Assembly (NCBI GenBank): GCA_012270585.1
Contig: JAAXIB010000067.1
Span: 1 to 35,344 of the forward strand
Direction: 5' to 3'
Length of the DNA: 35,344 nucleotides
From: Nitrospirales bacterium
GTDB lineage: Bacteria; Nitrospirota; Nitrospiria; Nitrospirales; UBA8639
In this document: piece by piece, positions 14,636 to 24,366 of the stretch
How the letters are laid out: each line of letters starts with the position of its first letter
Position numbering within the stretch: position 1 is the first letter of the stretch
Translations under genes and position numbers: made by a program
Notes under the pieces: model-generated
Told to the model about the DNA's origin: nothing
Seen by the model: the letters and a program-made list of their open reading frames with translations, nothing else
Databases searched by the model: none

Positions 14636-16000
14636 ATGAACAACAACGACCAACCATCGATCCATGGCCAATGGTCCTCCCGATTGGCTTTTGTCATGGC
14701 GGCAACCGGCTCCGCCGTCGGTCTCGGCAATATCTGGAAATTTCCCTACATTACCGGCGAAAACGGAGGCAGCGCCTTTGTCCTGTTCTACGTCCTCTGT
14801 GTGGCCACCTTGGGCATTCCCCTCATGATGGCGGAGGTGATGCTGGGCCGGCGCGGCAAACGGACGCCCATCAACGCCATGCGGGCCCTGGCGGCGGAAA
14901 CCGGCACCAGCCAACACTGGCAGTTCATCGGATGGTCCGGCACGCTGGCCGGCGTGTTGATTCTTTCGTATTACAGCGTCATCGGCGGATGGACGATTGG
15001 ATATATCTTCCACGCGGCGAACGGCCATTTCTCGGACCTCAGCGGCAAGGGGGCCTCCACCCTCTTTGGAGACTTTGTCGGCGATCCCTGGGTGCAAATA
15101 GGGTGGCATACGGTGTTCATGCTCATCACCATGTCGATCGTCGCCCGAGGGGTCCGGCATGGATTGGAAAAAGCCGTCACGTATCTCATGCCGGCGCTGG
15201 TGGTGCTGTTGCTGGTTGTTTTGGGCTACGCCATGACGACCGGATACTTCATGAAAGGGCTTGCCTTTTTATTTACCCCCGACTTCAGCCACTTTTCCGG
15301 TACCAGCGCGCTCACGGCTCTGGGCCACGCCTTTTTTACCTTGAGCCTGGGAATGGGGGCCATCATGATTTACGGGTCCTATGTGCCCCAAAAAATCTCC
15401 ATCGCCGGCACGTCCGTGGCGATCGCCGTTGCCGATACGATGGTGGCCCTCATCGCCGGCATGGCCATCTTTCCGATCGTCTTTGCCAATGCCCTGGAAC
15501 CCGGAGCCGGCCCGAGTCTGATTTTTGAAACGATCCCCGTGGCCTTCGGCCACATGGCCGGAGGGACCTTGTTCGGGACCCTCTTTTTCGTGTTGCTCCT
15601 GATTGCCGCCTGGACCTCTTCCATCTCATTGGTCGAACCGGCGGTGACCATGATGATCGAAAATTTGAACATGACTCGTCACAGGGCCGCCTTCTGGACC
15701 GGACTGGTCACGTGGCTCCTGGGACTCGGCACGACCTTTTCATTCAACGTCTGGGCGGACGTGGAGGTTTTGGGACTGACCTTTTTCGAGCACCTCGACT
15801 TCCTCACTTCAAATCTCATGCTGCCGATTGGCGGGATCTGTATCGCCCTCTTTGCCGGTTGGGCGATGTCCAAACACGTGAGCCGGGCGGAACTCAACAT
15901 GAACAGTGACGTCGGCTATGCCCTCTGGCACGCCTTGATTCGCGTCATCGCCCCTATCGCGGTTTCGATTGTCCTCCTTCACGCCGTTGGCGCGTTTTGA
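14636..16000 (+). CDS. Sodium-dependent transporter, NSS (SNF) family, 454 aa
   Basis: The N-terminus WSSRLAFVMAATGSAVGLGN followed by IWKFPYITGENGGSAFVLFY is the TM1 region characteristic of the neurotransmitter:sodium symporter family, including the unwound sodium and substrate-binding site. About 11 to 12 hydrophobic helices follow; TM6 reads FFTLSLGMGAIMIYGSYVP. It is an inner-membrane importer driven by the sodium gradient, probably for an amino acid; the substrate cannot be told from sequence. Length is normal for bacterial members. The ATG at 14636 has a weak ribosome binding site. It is a single gene, divergent from the ThyX-like gene. Confidence 0.92.
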   Translation: MNNNDQPSIHGQWSSRLAFVMAATGSAVGLGNIWKFPYITGENGGSAFVLFYVLCVATLGIPLMMAEVMLGRRGKRTPINAMRALAAETGTSQHWQFIGWSGTLAGVLILSYYSVIGGWTIGYIFHAANGHFSDLSGKGASTLFGDFVGDPWVQIGWHTVFMLITMSIVARGVRHGLEKAVTYLMPALVVLLLVVLGYAMTTGYFMKGLAFLFTPDFSHFSGTSALTALGHAFFTLSLGMGAIMIYGSYVPQKISIAGTSVAIAVADTMVALIAGMAIFPIVFANALEPGAGPSLIFETIPVAFGHMAGGTLFGTLFFVLLLIAAWTSSISLVEPAVTMMIENLNMTRHRAAFWTGLVTWLLGLGTTFSFNVWADVEVLGLTFFEHLDFLTSNLMLPIGGICIALFAGWAMSKHVSRAELNMNSDVGYALWHALIRVIAPIAVSIVLLHAVGAF

Positions 16001-16120
16001 AAGCCCGGGCGACCATCGGCATTCAGGTGTTCGTCGCGTTCCGAATGTAATCGTCCAACAACAGTCGGATTTCCCGAGCCTGAATGGTCACGACCGAGAA
16101 CGGGCCTTCCTTGCAACGAC

Positions 16121-16138
16121 CGGTAGTTTTTCCTACCG
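16121..16138 (+). other. Short hairpin in the lnt leader
   Basis: CGGTAG (16121-16126) pairs with CTACCG (16133-16138) around a 6-base T-rich loop, nine bases before the lnt ATG. It could be a weak terminator for the symporter gene or a structure near the lnt ribosome binding site. No Shine-Dalgarno sequence is visible for lnt. Confidence 0.3.
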
Positions 16139-16147
16139 TACGGTCTT

Positions 16148-17752
16148 ATGTCAAAAAAGCGTGCATGGTTCCATTGTCTGCTCGCCGGCACGGCGTATTC
16201 GCTCTCGGTTTGCAATCTGGTTGACGGATTCCCCTGGGGTCTGTTCGCCTGGGTTGCGCTCCTGCCCCTTCACCGGGTGCTGATCGGCGTCACGACCGGT
16301 CAAGCCTTTTTGCGCGGATGGTTGACGGGTTTTCTGGCGTTTACCGGCACGATGTATTGGGTGGTGACCGCCATGCATCTCTACGGCAAAGTTCCCCTGC
16401 CCATCAGCATCGCGCTCATGCTTTTGTTAGCGGGGTATCTGGGTCTGTACGTCGGCCTGTATGCCTGGGGATTTATCCGGCTGGAACAACGATGGCCTGC
16501 CGCGGCCTGGACGGCGGCGCCCTGTTTGTGGGTCTCACTGGAGTACGTGCGCACCCACGCGTTCAGCGGATTACCCTGGGGCCTGATGGGCTACTCTCAA
16601 TTTCAATGGCTGCCTCTCATCCAAATTGCCAATGTCACCGGCGTCTACGGCGTGTCCTTTCTCATCGTGCTGGTGAATGTTTCGTTGTTTCTCCTGTTCC
16701 GTTGGATGTTGACCGAAAACCCGCAGCGCCTTCCTCGGCCCTGGATTCCGCTCGCCTCGGCCGTGACGGCCATCCTCGGGGTCTGGCTTTATGGGCTGAA
16801 TCAACTCCATCTTCCACCTTCGGACAGACTCACCATCGGGATCGTTCAAGCCAATATCGATCAAGCCCATAAATGGGACACGGCCTATCGCGTGGAAACG
16901 TTGAAACGATACCGCCGGCTTACGGAAACCGTCGGCCCCAAGTCCGATCTGATCCTTTGGCCTGAAGCGGCCACGCCCTTTATGTTCGAACAGGAGCCGG
17001 GCTATCGATCGCTGGTGACCGGGATGACGCAGAAGGCCGGGGTTCCGCTCGTGTTCGGCAGTCCGGCTCTCCGGCGCGAACGCGACGGCACCCCGTACCT
17101 GCTGAACAGCGCGTATCTCCTGAACCCCTCAGGAGAAATCATCGGCCGGTACGACAAACAGCATCTTGTCCCCTTCGGTGAATACATCCCACTGGAACGG
17201 ATTCTCTTTTTCCTGGACAAGTTGGTCGTCGGCATCGGCGATTTTCAGCCGGGACCGGGCCCGACCCTGCTGTCCTTCGCACGTGGGCCGGATCAACGGC
17301 AGACCCGATTCGGGGTCGCCATCTGCTTTGAGGTCATTTTTCCGGATCTTGTGCGGCGATTCGCCCATGAAGGCGCTGATTTTCTGGTCACGATCACCAA
17401 TGACGCCTGGTTCGGGAAAACCGTGGCCCCACACCAACATTTCGGGATGGTCGTCTTCCGCGCCGTCGAAAACCGTATGGCGTTCGCCCGCGCAGCCAAT
17501 ACCGGCGTATCCGGATTGATCGATCCGACCGGACACATTCTGACGGCGACGCCCATTTTTACCGAACACGCCGTCATCGGATCGATCCCCCTGAGTGCCC
17601 CATCGACGTTGTATACACAATTTGGCGATGTGTTTGCGTGGGCCTGTGTTATAATGGCCCTGTTTTTGTTATCGTTTGCTCATTTGTTCTACGGACCATC
17701 CGCGGTTGACACCCGCTTTTCAACGCAACGCAAAGGAGTAAAGCATGCTTGA
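16148..17752 (+). CDS. lnt: Apolipoprotein N-acyltransferase Lnt, 534 aa
   Basis: Several membrane helices in residues 10-215 anchor the protein in the inner membrane. A nitrilase-fold periplasmic domain follows (about 225-490) with the catalytic triad visible: Glu273 in LWPEAATP, Lys337 in [12 protein letters not shown] and Cys393 in [11 protein letters not shown] last membrane helix lies near 500-518. It adds the third acyl chain to the N-terminal cysteine of lipoproteins. Its stop overlaps the prfB start by eight bases. The same operon carries lolC/E and lolD, the next steps in lipoprotein traffic, which fits well. Length is typical. Confidence 0.95.
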   Translation: MSKKRAWFHCLLAGTAYSLSVCNLVDGFPWGLFAWVALLPLHRVLIGVTTGQAFLRGWLTGFLAFTGTMYWVVTAMHLYGKVPLPISIALMLLLAGYLGLYVGLYAWGFIRLEQRWPAAAWTAAPCLWVSLEYVRTHAFSGLPWGLMGYSQFQWLPLIQIANVTGVYGVSFLIVLVNVSLFLLFRWMLTENPQRLPRPWIPLASAVTAILGVWLYGLNQLHLPPSDRLTIGIVQANIDQAHKWDTAYRVETLKRYRRLTETVGPKSDLILWPEAATPFMFEQEPGYRSLVTGMTQKAGVPLVFGSPALRRERDGTPYLLNSAYLLNPSGEIIGRYDKQHLVPFGEYIPLERILFFLDKLVVGIGDFQPGPGPTLLSFARGPDQRQTRFGVAICFEVIFPDLVRRFAHEGADFLVTITNDAWFGKTVAPHQHFGMVVFRAVENRMAFARAANTGVSGLIDPTGHILTATPIFTEHAVIGSIPLSAPSTLYTQFGDVFAWACVIMALFLLSFAHLFYGPSAVDTRFSTQRKGVKHA

Positions 17753-18849
17753 GGACATTCGAACCCGTCTGCAAACCACCGGAGACCGCGTCAAAGATTT
17801 ACGGAGGCGTCTTTGACCTGCCTCGACTACGGAACGAACTGGAGGAACTTGAGCAGGAAAGCGCCCAGCCCGATTTCTGGAAACATGCACACATCGCCGC
17901 CAGGGTGGGACGGCGCAAAGCCACGATTGAACGGGACATCGCCCGCGTCGCCGATTTCGAGCACAGGCAGGCCGATCTGGAAGCCACGCTCGAACTCATC
18001 GGGGCAGAGGATGATGCCGAACTCCACGCCGAATTGACCCAGGGCATCGAGACGCTGGAAACGCTCTTGGAGCACCTGCGCACGGAGCAGTTACTGGCCG
18101 GCGAGCATGATGGTCGCTCCGCCATTCTGGGAATCAACCCCGGGGCCGGCGGAACGGAATCACAGGATTGGGCCCAAATGCTGATGCGGATGTTCGTGCG
18201 ATGGGCCGAGAACAAGAAGTTCAAGGTCGGCAGCATCGACATCCAACCCGGTGACGAAGCCGGTATCAAAAGTGCCACGCTGAGTATCGATGGCCCCTAT
18301 GCATACGGGTACCTGAAATCGGAAGCCGGGGTGCACCGTTTAGTGCGGATCTCTCCGTTTGACGCCAACAAACGTCGCCATACGTCGTTTGTCGCCGTTT
18401 CGGTGTACCCCGAACTGGATGACGACGTCGAGGTCGAGATAGACGAAAAAGATCTGAAGATCGATACGTTTCGCGCAGGCGGGGCCGGCGGGCAAAACGT
18501 CAACAAAGTCGAAACCGCCATTCGCATGACGCACCTCCCCAGCGGAATCGTCGTGCAATGTCAAAACGAGCGCTCGCAGTTGCAAAACCGGATGGGCGCC
18601 ATGCGCGTCCTGAGAGCGAAGTTGTTCGAGTTGCAACAACGGAAAAAGGAGTCCGAGTTTCAAAACATCGTCGGCGAAAAAAAAGACATCGCTTGGGGAA
18701 GCCAGATCCGGTCATACGTGTTCCAGCCGTATCAAATGGTCAAGGACCACCGCACGAATCATGAATCCGGGAACATCGCGTCGGTCATGGACGGGGATCT
18801 CGACCCCTTCATTGAAGCCTATCTGAAACAGGCCGCCGCGAGTTCATAA
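17745..18849 (+). CDS. prfB: Peptide chain release factor 2, with programmed +1 frameshift, 367 aa
   Basis: Translation starts at ATG 17745, with AAAGGAG eight bases before it. After 23 codons it meets an in-frame TGA at 17814-17816; shifting +1 there joins it to the long frame ([12 protein letters not shown]). The coding sequence is therefore 17745-17813 joined to 17815-18849. The RF2 anticodon-like motif SPF is present ([11 protein letters not shown]), as is the catalytic GGQ ([15 protein letters not shown]). It recognises UGA and UAA and releases the peptide. The frameshift lets RF2 limit its own synthesis. It overlaps lnt and precedes lysS, the common prfB-lysS order. Confidence 0.97.
17803..17817 (+). 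promoter_or_regulatory. prfB programmed +1 frameshift site
   Basis: A Shine-Dalgarno-like GGAGG (17803-17807) lies three bases before the slippery CTT (17811-17813), followed by TGA and C (17814-17817). This is the canonical arrangement: slow UGA decoding by low RF2 allows the tRNA to slip from CTT to TTT, skipping one base. Confidence 0.95.
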
Positions 18850-18889
18850 CGACCCCGTTTGTTTTTCCATTGCGACGCATCGGAACGAC

Positions 18890-20380
18890 ATGATGGATGA
18901 ATCGAACGAACAGCGCACGCAGCGCATTCAAAAACTCGACCTGCTCAAGGCCATGGGCGTGCAACCCTATGGCACCCGCTTCGAGACGACTCACCGGGTT
19001 GAATGCCTCCTGGCGGCGCATGGAACAACACCTAAAGACGAACTCGAGCAGCGGGCAATCGACTGTCGCATCGCGGGACGCATCGTGGCGCTTCGCCGGT
19101 TCGGCAAGGCTGCGTTCGCCTCGCTTCAGGACGGCGCGCACCGGCTCCAAGTCTATTTGAAGAAAGACGTGCTGGGAGACGAGGCCTTTCGCCTGTCTCA
19201 GGAATTGGACTTAGGCGATTGGATCGGTGCGGAAGGCCGGCTGTTCCGCACGAAAACCGACGAGTTGACCGTTGAAGTTCGCACGCTGACGTTTCTGTCG
19301 AAAGGGCTTCATCCCCTTCCTGAAAAATGGCACGGCTTGACGGACATTGAAACCCGGTACCGGCAACGCTACGTGGACCTGATTGCCAACCCGAACGTGC
19401 ATGCCGTGTTTGAAACACGAAGCAGGATCATGGCGGGCATCCGCAATTATCTCACCGAGCACGGGTTTCTCGAAGTGGAAACGCCGATGATGCAACCCAT
19501 TCCCGGAGGAGCCACGGCCCGCCCGTTCGTGACGCACCACAATGCCCTGAATACGAACCTCTATTTGCGCATTGCACCGGAACTCTACCTCAAACGGTTG
19601 ATTGTGGGCGGATTCCGACGCGTGTTTGAAATCAATCGAAATTTTCGCAATGAAGGCATCTCGACCATCCATAATCCGGAATTCACCATGCTGGAATTTT
19701 ACCAGGCCTATGCCGACTACCGGGATCTCATGGCGTTGACCGAAGACCTGTTCGACACACTCGCGCGTGCTCTCCTCGGCGCCGCCACGCTGGAGTATCA
19801 AGGTCACGAGATCAACATGGCTCCCCCGTGGCGTCGTCTGCCCTATTTCGAAGCCATTGTCGAGTACAATGCCCTTGACCGGACCGTTCTCGAAGACCAA
19901 GCGGCGGCAACATCAGCAGCCCGACAACTCGGGTTGGACGTTCCCAAGGACGCCTCACTGGTCGGAATCCTGAACGTGATTTTTGAAGAAACCGTGGAAC
20001 ACCGGCTGACTCAACCCACGTTTATCACGGACTACCCCACGGAAATCTCTCCGCTCTCGCGCAGGAAGGACGCGGACCCGCACCTTACCGATCGGTTTGA
20101 ATTGTTTATCGCCGGCCGCGAATTGGCGAACGGGTTTTCCGAGTTGAACGATCCGCTCGACCAACGCCAACGCTTCGAAGCCCAAGCGGTTCAACGGGAA
20201 GCCGGCGACGATGAAGCGCATTACTTCGATGAGGATTTCCTGCGCGCCCTGGAATACGGGATGCCCCCAACGGCGGGAGAAGGCATCGGCATCGACCGGC
20301 TGGTGATGCTGTTCACGAATCAAGCCTCAATCCGCGACGTCATTCTCTTTCCTCAACTTCGACCGGAGAAACCGTTGTGA
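18890..20380 (+). CDS. lysS: Lysyl-tRNA synthetase, class II, 496 aa
   Basis: An OB-fold tRNA anticodon-binding domain (about 55-150, with [21 protein letters not shown]) is followed by the class II catalytic core. Motif 2 is [20 protein letters not shown], then [11 protein letters not shown]. Motif 3 is [15 protein letters not shown]. The [12 protein letters not shown] ending is typical. It charges tRNA-Lys with lysine. Two adjacent ATGs (18890 and 18893) could be the start; neither has a strong ribosome binding site. Its stop overlaps the GTG start of the next gene (GTGA), so it is translationally coupled to lolC/E. Confidence 0.97.
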   Translation: MMDESNEQRTQRIQKLDLLKAMGVQPYGTRFETTHRVECLLAAHGTTPKDELEQRAIDCRIAGRIVALRRFGKAAFASLQDGAHRLQVYLKKDVLGDEAFRLSQELDLGDWIGAEGRLFRTKTDELTVEVRTLTFLSKGLHPLPEKWHGLTDIETRYRQRYVDLIANPNVHAVFETRSRIMAGIRNYLTEHGFLEVETPMMQPIPGGATARPFVTHHNALNTNLYLRIAPELYLKRLIVGGFRRVFEINRNFRNEGISTIHNPEFTMLEFYQAYADYRDLMALTEDLFDTLARALLGAATLEYQGHEINMAPPWRRLPYFEAIVEYNALDRTVLEDQAAATSAARQLGLDVPKDASLVGILNVIFEETVEHRLTQPTFITDYPTEISPLSRRKDADPHLTDRFELFIAGRELANGFSELNDPLDQRQRFEAQAVQREAGDDEAHYFDEDFLRALEYGMPPTAGEGIGIDRLVMLFTNQASIRDVILFPQLRPEKPL

Positions 20381-21645
20381 CCTTGCCGTATGAAATTTTT
20401 GTGGGGCTTCGGTATCTCCGAGCCAAACGTCGAACCCGGACCATTTCTCTCAACACCTTCATTTCGATTACCGGCATTACATTGGGTGTCGCCGCGCTCA
20501 TCGGAACGCTGGGAATCATGACCGGTTTTAAGGAAGACATGCAGGCGAAAATCTTAGGAACAACCTCACACGTCGTTGTCCAGGCACAAGGCCGGCCGGC
20601 CATGACCGGCTATTCGGAACTGATTCATCAGGTGGAGGAAGTGCCCGGAGTGGTGGCGGCCACGCCTTACATTTTCAAACAAGTGCTCCTCACTTCAAAA
20701 ACCGGCGTGCGAGGAGTTGCCCTCCGTGGCATTGATCCGAACAAAGAGCCCCAGGTCACTGAAATGACCCAAAACGTGAAATCCGGCAGTGTGCAGGATT
20801 TGGCCGTTCAACAGCCGCGAACGCCTGCCATTGGAGACGCCTCCACTCGAGCCGACCGGAAACCCGGCATCATTATCGGCAAAGAATTGGCCTTGCGCCT
20901 TAGGGTCGTCGGCGGCGATCAGATTAACGTCGTGTCCCCCGTGGGCCCCATCAGCGCATTGGGGATGACGCCGAAAATTCGCCCGTTTCAGGTCGTCGGC
21001 CTGTTCGAGTCGGGCATGTACGAATATGACGCCTCACTGGCCTACATCTCGTTGGAGGAGGCTCAGCGGTTTTTCAGCCTGGGCAGGACCGCAACGGGTA
21101 TCCAAGTGAAAGTGGAAGACGTGTTTGCCGCCGACACCGTGACCAAACGGATCGTGGAACGACTCGGGAAGGGGTACACGGCGAGAGATTGGATGCTCAT
21201 GAACCGTAACCTGTTTTCGGCCTTGCGCCTGGAAAAAACCATGATGTTTTTGTTATTGGTCCTGATTACGCTTGTTGCGTCCTTTAACATCGTGGGCACA
21301 CTCACCATGATCGTCAACGAAAAGCAACGCGAGATCGCCATTCTGAAAGCCATGGGCGCCACCCCTCAAGCCATCATGCGCATCTTCATGTTGAACGGCG
21401 TGGTCATCGGCCTCACCGGTACGGCACTCGGCATCCCTCTGGGGTATACCTTTCTCTACCTCATCGAAAATTATTGGACCTTCGATCAAACCGTGTATTA
21501 CCTTTCACGCATTCCGGTCCACGTGAAGGCCCTGGACGTGTTCCTGGTGTCGTTTTCCGCCATTCTGATCAGTTTTGCCGCCACGCTGTATCCATCGTGG
21601 CAGGCCGCCAAGCTGGCACCGGTCAGCGCCCTTCGATACGAGTAA
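20377..21645 (+). CDS. lolC: Lipoprotein-releasing ABC permease LolC/LolE family, 422 aa
   Basis: The N-terminus [20 protein letters not shown] leads into the first membrane helix (about 20-48). A large periplasmic domain runs to about residue 270. Three more helices follow ([20 protein letters not shown], then [20 protein letters not shown], then [20 protein letters not shown]), ending [15 protein letters not shown]. This is the LolC/LolE topology. With LolD it extracts lipoproteins from the inner membrane for delivery to the outer membrane. Only one permease is encoded, so it probably forms a homodimer (LolF-like). Its GTG start overlaps the lysS stop. Confidence 0.92.
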   Translation: MTLPYEIFVGLRYLRAKRRTRTISLNTFISITGITLGVAALIGTLGIMTGFKEDMQAKILGTTSHVVVQAQGRPAMTGYSELIHQVEEVPGVVAATPYIFKQVLLTSKTGVRGVALRGIDPNKEPQVTEMTQNVKSGSVQDLAVQQPRTPAIGDASTRADRKPGIIIGKELALRLRVVGGDQINVVSPVGPISALGMTPKIRPFQVVGLFESGMYEYDASLAYISLEEAQRFFSLGRTATGIQVKVEDVFAADTVTKRIVERLGKGYTARDWMLMNRNLFSALRLEKTMMFLLLVLITLVASFNIVGTLTMIVNEKQREIAILKAMGATPQAIMRIFMLNGVVIGLTGTALGIPLGYTFLYLIENYWTFDQTVYYLSRIPVHVKALDVFLVSFSAILISFAATLYPSWQAAKLAPVSALRYE

Positions 21646-22358
21646 TGCCCATGAGCACGTCTTCTGACCAAGCGTCTCCGTTTCTTCGAGTGACCGATTT
21701 GTCCAAATCTTTCCTCTTGGGAAATCAAACCGTCGAGGTCCTGAAAGGCATCAATCTCGAAGTCCGGCAAGGCGAACTCCTCGCCATGCTGGGAGCGTCG
21801 GGAGCAGGGAAAAGCACCCTGCTCCATATTCTGGGAACCCTGGATCGACCGACGCGGGGAACGGTTTTCTATGAATCCCGGGATATCTTCCGTTTGTCGG
21901 AACAGGAACTTGCCCGGTTTCGAAACCTGCGTATCGGGTTTGTGTTCCAATTCCATCACCTCCTGCCTGAATTTACGGCCCTGGAAAACACGTACCTCCC
22001 CAGCCTCATGCAAAAACGACCGATCGCCCAGTGCATCGAAGAAGCGAGTTCGCTCCTTTCGGAAGTCGGCTTGGGCCATCGCTTGCATCACAAACCCGGC
22101 GAACTGTCCGGAGGTGAGCAACAACGCGTGGCCGTGGCACGCGCGCTCATTCACAACCCCGACCTGGTCCTGGCAGACGAACCAACGGGGAATTTGGACA
22201 CGCACACCGGCGATACCCTGTTTGCCCTGTTGCGAAAGTTAAACCAAGAACGCAGGACCGCATTCGTCATCGTCACCCACAACGAACGTCTCTCCCGGCA
22301 AGCCGATCGTTCGCTTCACGTGGTGGACGGACGGATCATGAACGGACGCGGCGAATAA
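21645..22358 (+). CDS. lolD: Lipoprotein-releasing ABC ATPase LolD, 237 aa
   Basis: ABC ATPase motifs are complete: Walker A GASGAGKST, signature LSGGEQQRVAVARAL, Walker B DLVLADEPTGNLD and the switch His in VIVTHNE. The DEPTGNLD form and the short size fit the LolD/MacB group. It powers LolC/E. The first ATG (21645) overlaps the lolC stop (TAATG); another ATG two codons later (21651) has GAG at better spacing, so the start is uncertain by two residues. It is the last gene of the lnt operon and is followed by a hairpin. Confidence 0.94.
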   Translation: MPMSTSSDQASPFLRVTDLSKSFLLGNQTVEVLKGINLEVRQGELLAMLGASGAGKSTLLHILGTLDRPTRGTVFYESRDIFRLSEQELARFRNLRIGFVFQFHHLLPEFTALENTYLPSLMQKRPIAQCIEEASSLLSEVGLGHRLHHKPGELSGGEQQRVAVARALIHNPDLVLADEPTGNLDTHTGDTLFALLRKLNQERRTAFVIVTHNERLSRQADRSLHVVDGRIMNGRGE

Positions 22359-22365
22359 AGCGGTA

Positions 22366-22411
22366 CACGCCTGACGCGAGCACGTGGCGGCTTGTCAGGC
22401 GTGAATCTTTT
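22366..22411 (+). terminator. Terminator-like hairpin after lolD
   Basis: CACGCCTGAC (22366-22375) pairs perfectly with GTCAGGCGTG (22394-22403), leaving an 18-base loop, followed by AATCTTTT. The loop is long and the T-run is short, so termination may be partial. Confidence 0.6.
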
Positions 22412-22420
22412 AACTATCCT
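22392..22420 (+). promoter_or_regulatory. Candidate promoter for the outer-membrane protein gene
   Basis: TTGTCA (22392-22397) and TATCCT (22415-22420) have a 17-base spacer. The -35 lies inside the second arm of the hairpin at 22366-22403, so a single sequence would serve both ends. Confidence 0.4.
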
Positions 22421-22486
22421 ACGGTCGTCCAATTTACCGGGTCGCCTCAGAGAGCGGCGAAGCCGGGGAAAAAGGAGACGACACCC

Positions 22487-23314
22487 ATGCGAAACGATCG
22501 ACGCTGGATACCCTCAATCACGCTGGTCTTGCTCCTGGCGCTCACGGTCATCTCGGTCCAGGTAAATACAGCGTCCGCCCACGAGGGGCACTCGTTCTAC
22601 GTCGGGGTACAGGTCCCGGTGGAACGGGTCGATGCCTCCTACGACAAGACCGTCGACAATACCGAGGCGAGCAATCCGCGAAGAGGCCAAGTGTTTCACG
22701 ACAATGATTCCGACGATACCTTCGCGTACGGGATCGGTTTCCTGGTCGGTCACCGGATACCGCTGCTCACCAAGGAGGACGGGTTTTACGTGAGCGCCGA
22801 GGTGGACCTCGCGTTTCACGGCGGCCAGGCGAAGGGACAACTTCAGGGGGTTGGTACTTCCGCGGGACGCAATCAGCCCGGCGAAAGCTGGCCAGACCGC
22901 TGGTCCTTCGAAAAAGACAGGAGCTACGGCTTCACGATCAAACTGGGCGGCAGCCCCGGCGTGCTGCGGTCATGGGACACGAGCGTCTACGTCCTCGGAG
23001 GCATCCGCCTCATCCAGGCGCAGTTCAAAAATCACTATCGAGGCTGCCTGCATGTCGTGAACTGTACCTCGACCGACCAGCCCGAGTTTGTCTCGGGAAC
23101 GGACAGCAGGAACCTGGATTATACGGCCTGGACGTACGGCGCCGGCGTGGAAAGGATGCTGGGCGAACACCTCGGACTCCGCGTCGAAGCGCGCTACACG
23201 CAGTACAACAGCAAACGCTGGGTCGAATGGTTCGAGGACGTGGGAGTCAGGGTCCCGACGAGGATCGACGCGGATGAGGTCGGCCTGTTGTTGAGTCTGG
23301 CGTGGTATTTCTGA
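22487..23314 (+). CDS. Predicted outer-membrane beta-barrel protein, 275 aa
   Basis: A signal peptide (hydrophobic 12-27, cleavage after ASA at about 31) is followed by HEGHSFYVGVQVPVERV, a typical first barrel strand. Alternating strand patterns recur (GFYVSAEVDLAFHGG, YGFTIKLGGSPG, SVYVLGGIRLIQAQF, LGLRVEARYTQY). The protein ends VGLLLSLAWYF, with the C-terminal aromatic that outer-membrane barrels need for insertion. This suggests an 8- to 10-strand barrel of the OmpA/OprF-like or OmpW-like size class; the exact family is not recognised. One pair of cysteines lies in an extracellular loop (GCLHVVNC). AAGGAG precedes the ATG by about eleven bases. Confidence 0.8.
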   Translation: MRNDRRWIPSITLVLLLALTVISVQVNTASAHEGHSFYVGVQVPVERVDASYDKTVDNTEASNPRRGQVFHDNDSDDTFAYGIGFLVGHRIPLLTKEDGFYVSAEVDLAFHGGQAKGQLQGVGTSAGRNQPGESWPDRWSFEKDRSYGFTIKLGGSPGVLRSWDTSVYVLGGIRLIQAQFKNHYRGCLHVVNCTSTDQPEFVSGTDSRNLDYTAWTYGAGVERMLGEHLGLRVEARYTQYNSKRWVEWFEDVGVRVPTRIDADEVGLLLSLAWYF

Positions 23315-23394
23315 AGCACCAGCCCGGGCGACCGCGGTACCAGCGTCAACACCTGCTCCACCCGGCTCCCGTCACGACCAAGGGCAATGCCGGC

Positions 23395-24198
23395 TTATTG
23401 GGGGGCTGCCGTAATTCTGTCTTTGATCACGTCGAAGGTGGCTTTGGGCACGACTTGCTTGGAGACCAGTTCTCCGCGAAGCCGATAGGGACGATTCGAA
23501 ACGACTTTGTCCGCCAGTTCCTTGGTTAACCCTAAAAACAATACCAGGTCATTCGCGGAAGCCGTATTGATATTGATGGGTGCCGCCGTCCCATTGAAAG
23601 GCACGGCGACTGGCGGTGGGGCTGGCTCGGGTGAGGACATCTTGGCCACCACGGGCGGGGCCTCGGTGGTGCTCTCTTTCGATTTCACGATCTTGGGGGC
23701 CATGCTTTTCACTTTGGCTTTACGGGCTTCTTCGAGCTCTTTCTCATAGCGGCGTACCGTATCCCGCAACGTGCGGTTCTGGCTTTTCAACTTTTGATAC
23801 CCACGCTGAAATTCTTGCAGTTTACTCACGATTGCGGCACGGTCTCTCTCCAACTGAGCCTCACGAGTCGCGAGCAGGTCTCGTTCACTCTTTTGACCTT
23901 CCTTGATCTGCTGAATTTCAGCACTCAGCATTTCCAAATCAAAAGACGCCTGTTCAGTCGCCTGTTCATGATCGGTTCGTAATTTTTCATTTTCTTGTTT
24001 AAGAGCCTCATTCTGCATCCGGCTTTCTTCCAGTTCCATCCTGGCGGTTTCCATATCCGCCACGGCCGTTTCATATTTGTCCCGGGGGACGACACAGCCT
24101 CCCAGGAACAGGCCGGCAATGCAGAGGAGACTCGCTCCCCACATGCCGCATCGCCGAACCCGTATAGGCCCGGTGTTCTCGCCAATTCTCCCCGGCAT
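23395..24198 (-). CDS. Lipoprotein with coiled coil and ComEA-like HhH domain, 267 aa
   Basis: ATG 24198 is chosen because GGAGG lies about eight bases upstream; the frame continues about 50 codons further without support. The signal sequence ends in a lipobox (LFLGGC, Cys35), so the protein is a lipoprotein. Residues about 42-175 form a long charged coiled coil. A Pro-rich linker follows (about 185-205). Residues about 207-265 read PININTASANDLVLFLGL and then TKELADKVVSNRP, a helix-hairpin-helix of the ComEA type, normally a DNA-binding fold. Function is unknown; periplasmic DNA contact or protein-protein use of the fold are both possible. A good promoter lies upstream. Confidence 0.82.
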   Translation of the reverse strand: MPGRIGENTGPIRVRRCGMWGASLLCIAGLFLGGCVVPRDKYETAVADMETARMELEESRMQNEALKQENEKLRTDHEQATEQASFDLEMLSAEIQQIKEGQKSERDLLATREAQLERDRAAIVSKLQEFQRGYQKLKSQNRTLRDTVRRYEKELEEARKAKVKSMAPKIVKSKESTTEAPPVVAKMSSPEPAPPPVAVPFNGTAAPININTASANDLVLFLGLTKELADKVVSNRPYRLRGELVSKQVVPKATFDVIKDRITAAPQ

Positions 24199-24259
24199 CA
24201 CAACCGCCTCCATTCGTCCGGCAACAACGTGACCGCTTTGGTCTTTGCCCATGGTATTT

Positions 24260-24288
24260 ACTATGAAAGCCCTGGTATGTTTTGTCAA
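24260..24288 (-). promoter_or_regulatory. Promoter for the HhH lipoprotein gene
   Basis: Reverse-strand TTGACA (24288-24283), a perfect -35, is followed after 17 bases by CATAGT (24265-24260). The start site would be near 24253, about 55 bases before the chosen ATG at 24198. This supports the short form of the protein. Confidence 0.6.
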
Positions 24289-24366
24289 CAATTCGCATGA
24301 CGAGGTTTCGACCTGCATCATTGCACCATTCCCCACAGACTCACGCATGAACCACGGCCATCACCC

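Noticed and set aside
16003-16145. Short reverse reading frame (about 30 codons, FSVVTIQAREIRLLLDDY)
   Set aside because: It looks protein-like but has only a GTG start, no ribosome binding site and very short length; there is not enough to call a gene.
17129-17620. Reverse open frame of 163 codons opposite lnt
   Set aside because: It is antisense to the certain lnt catalytic domain, with no signals of its own.
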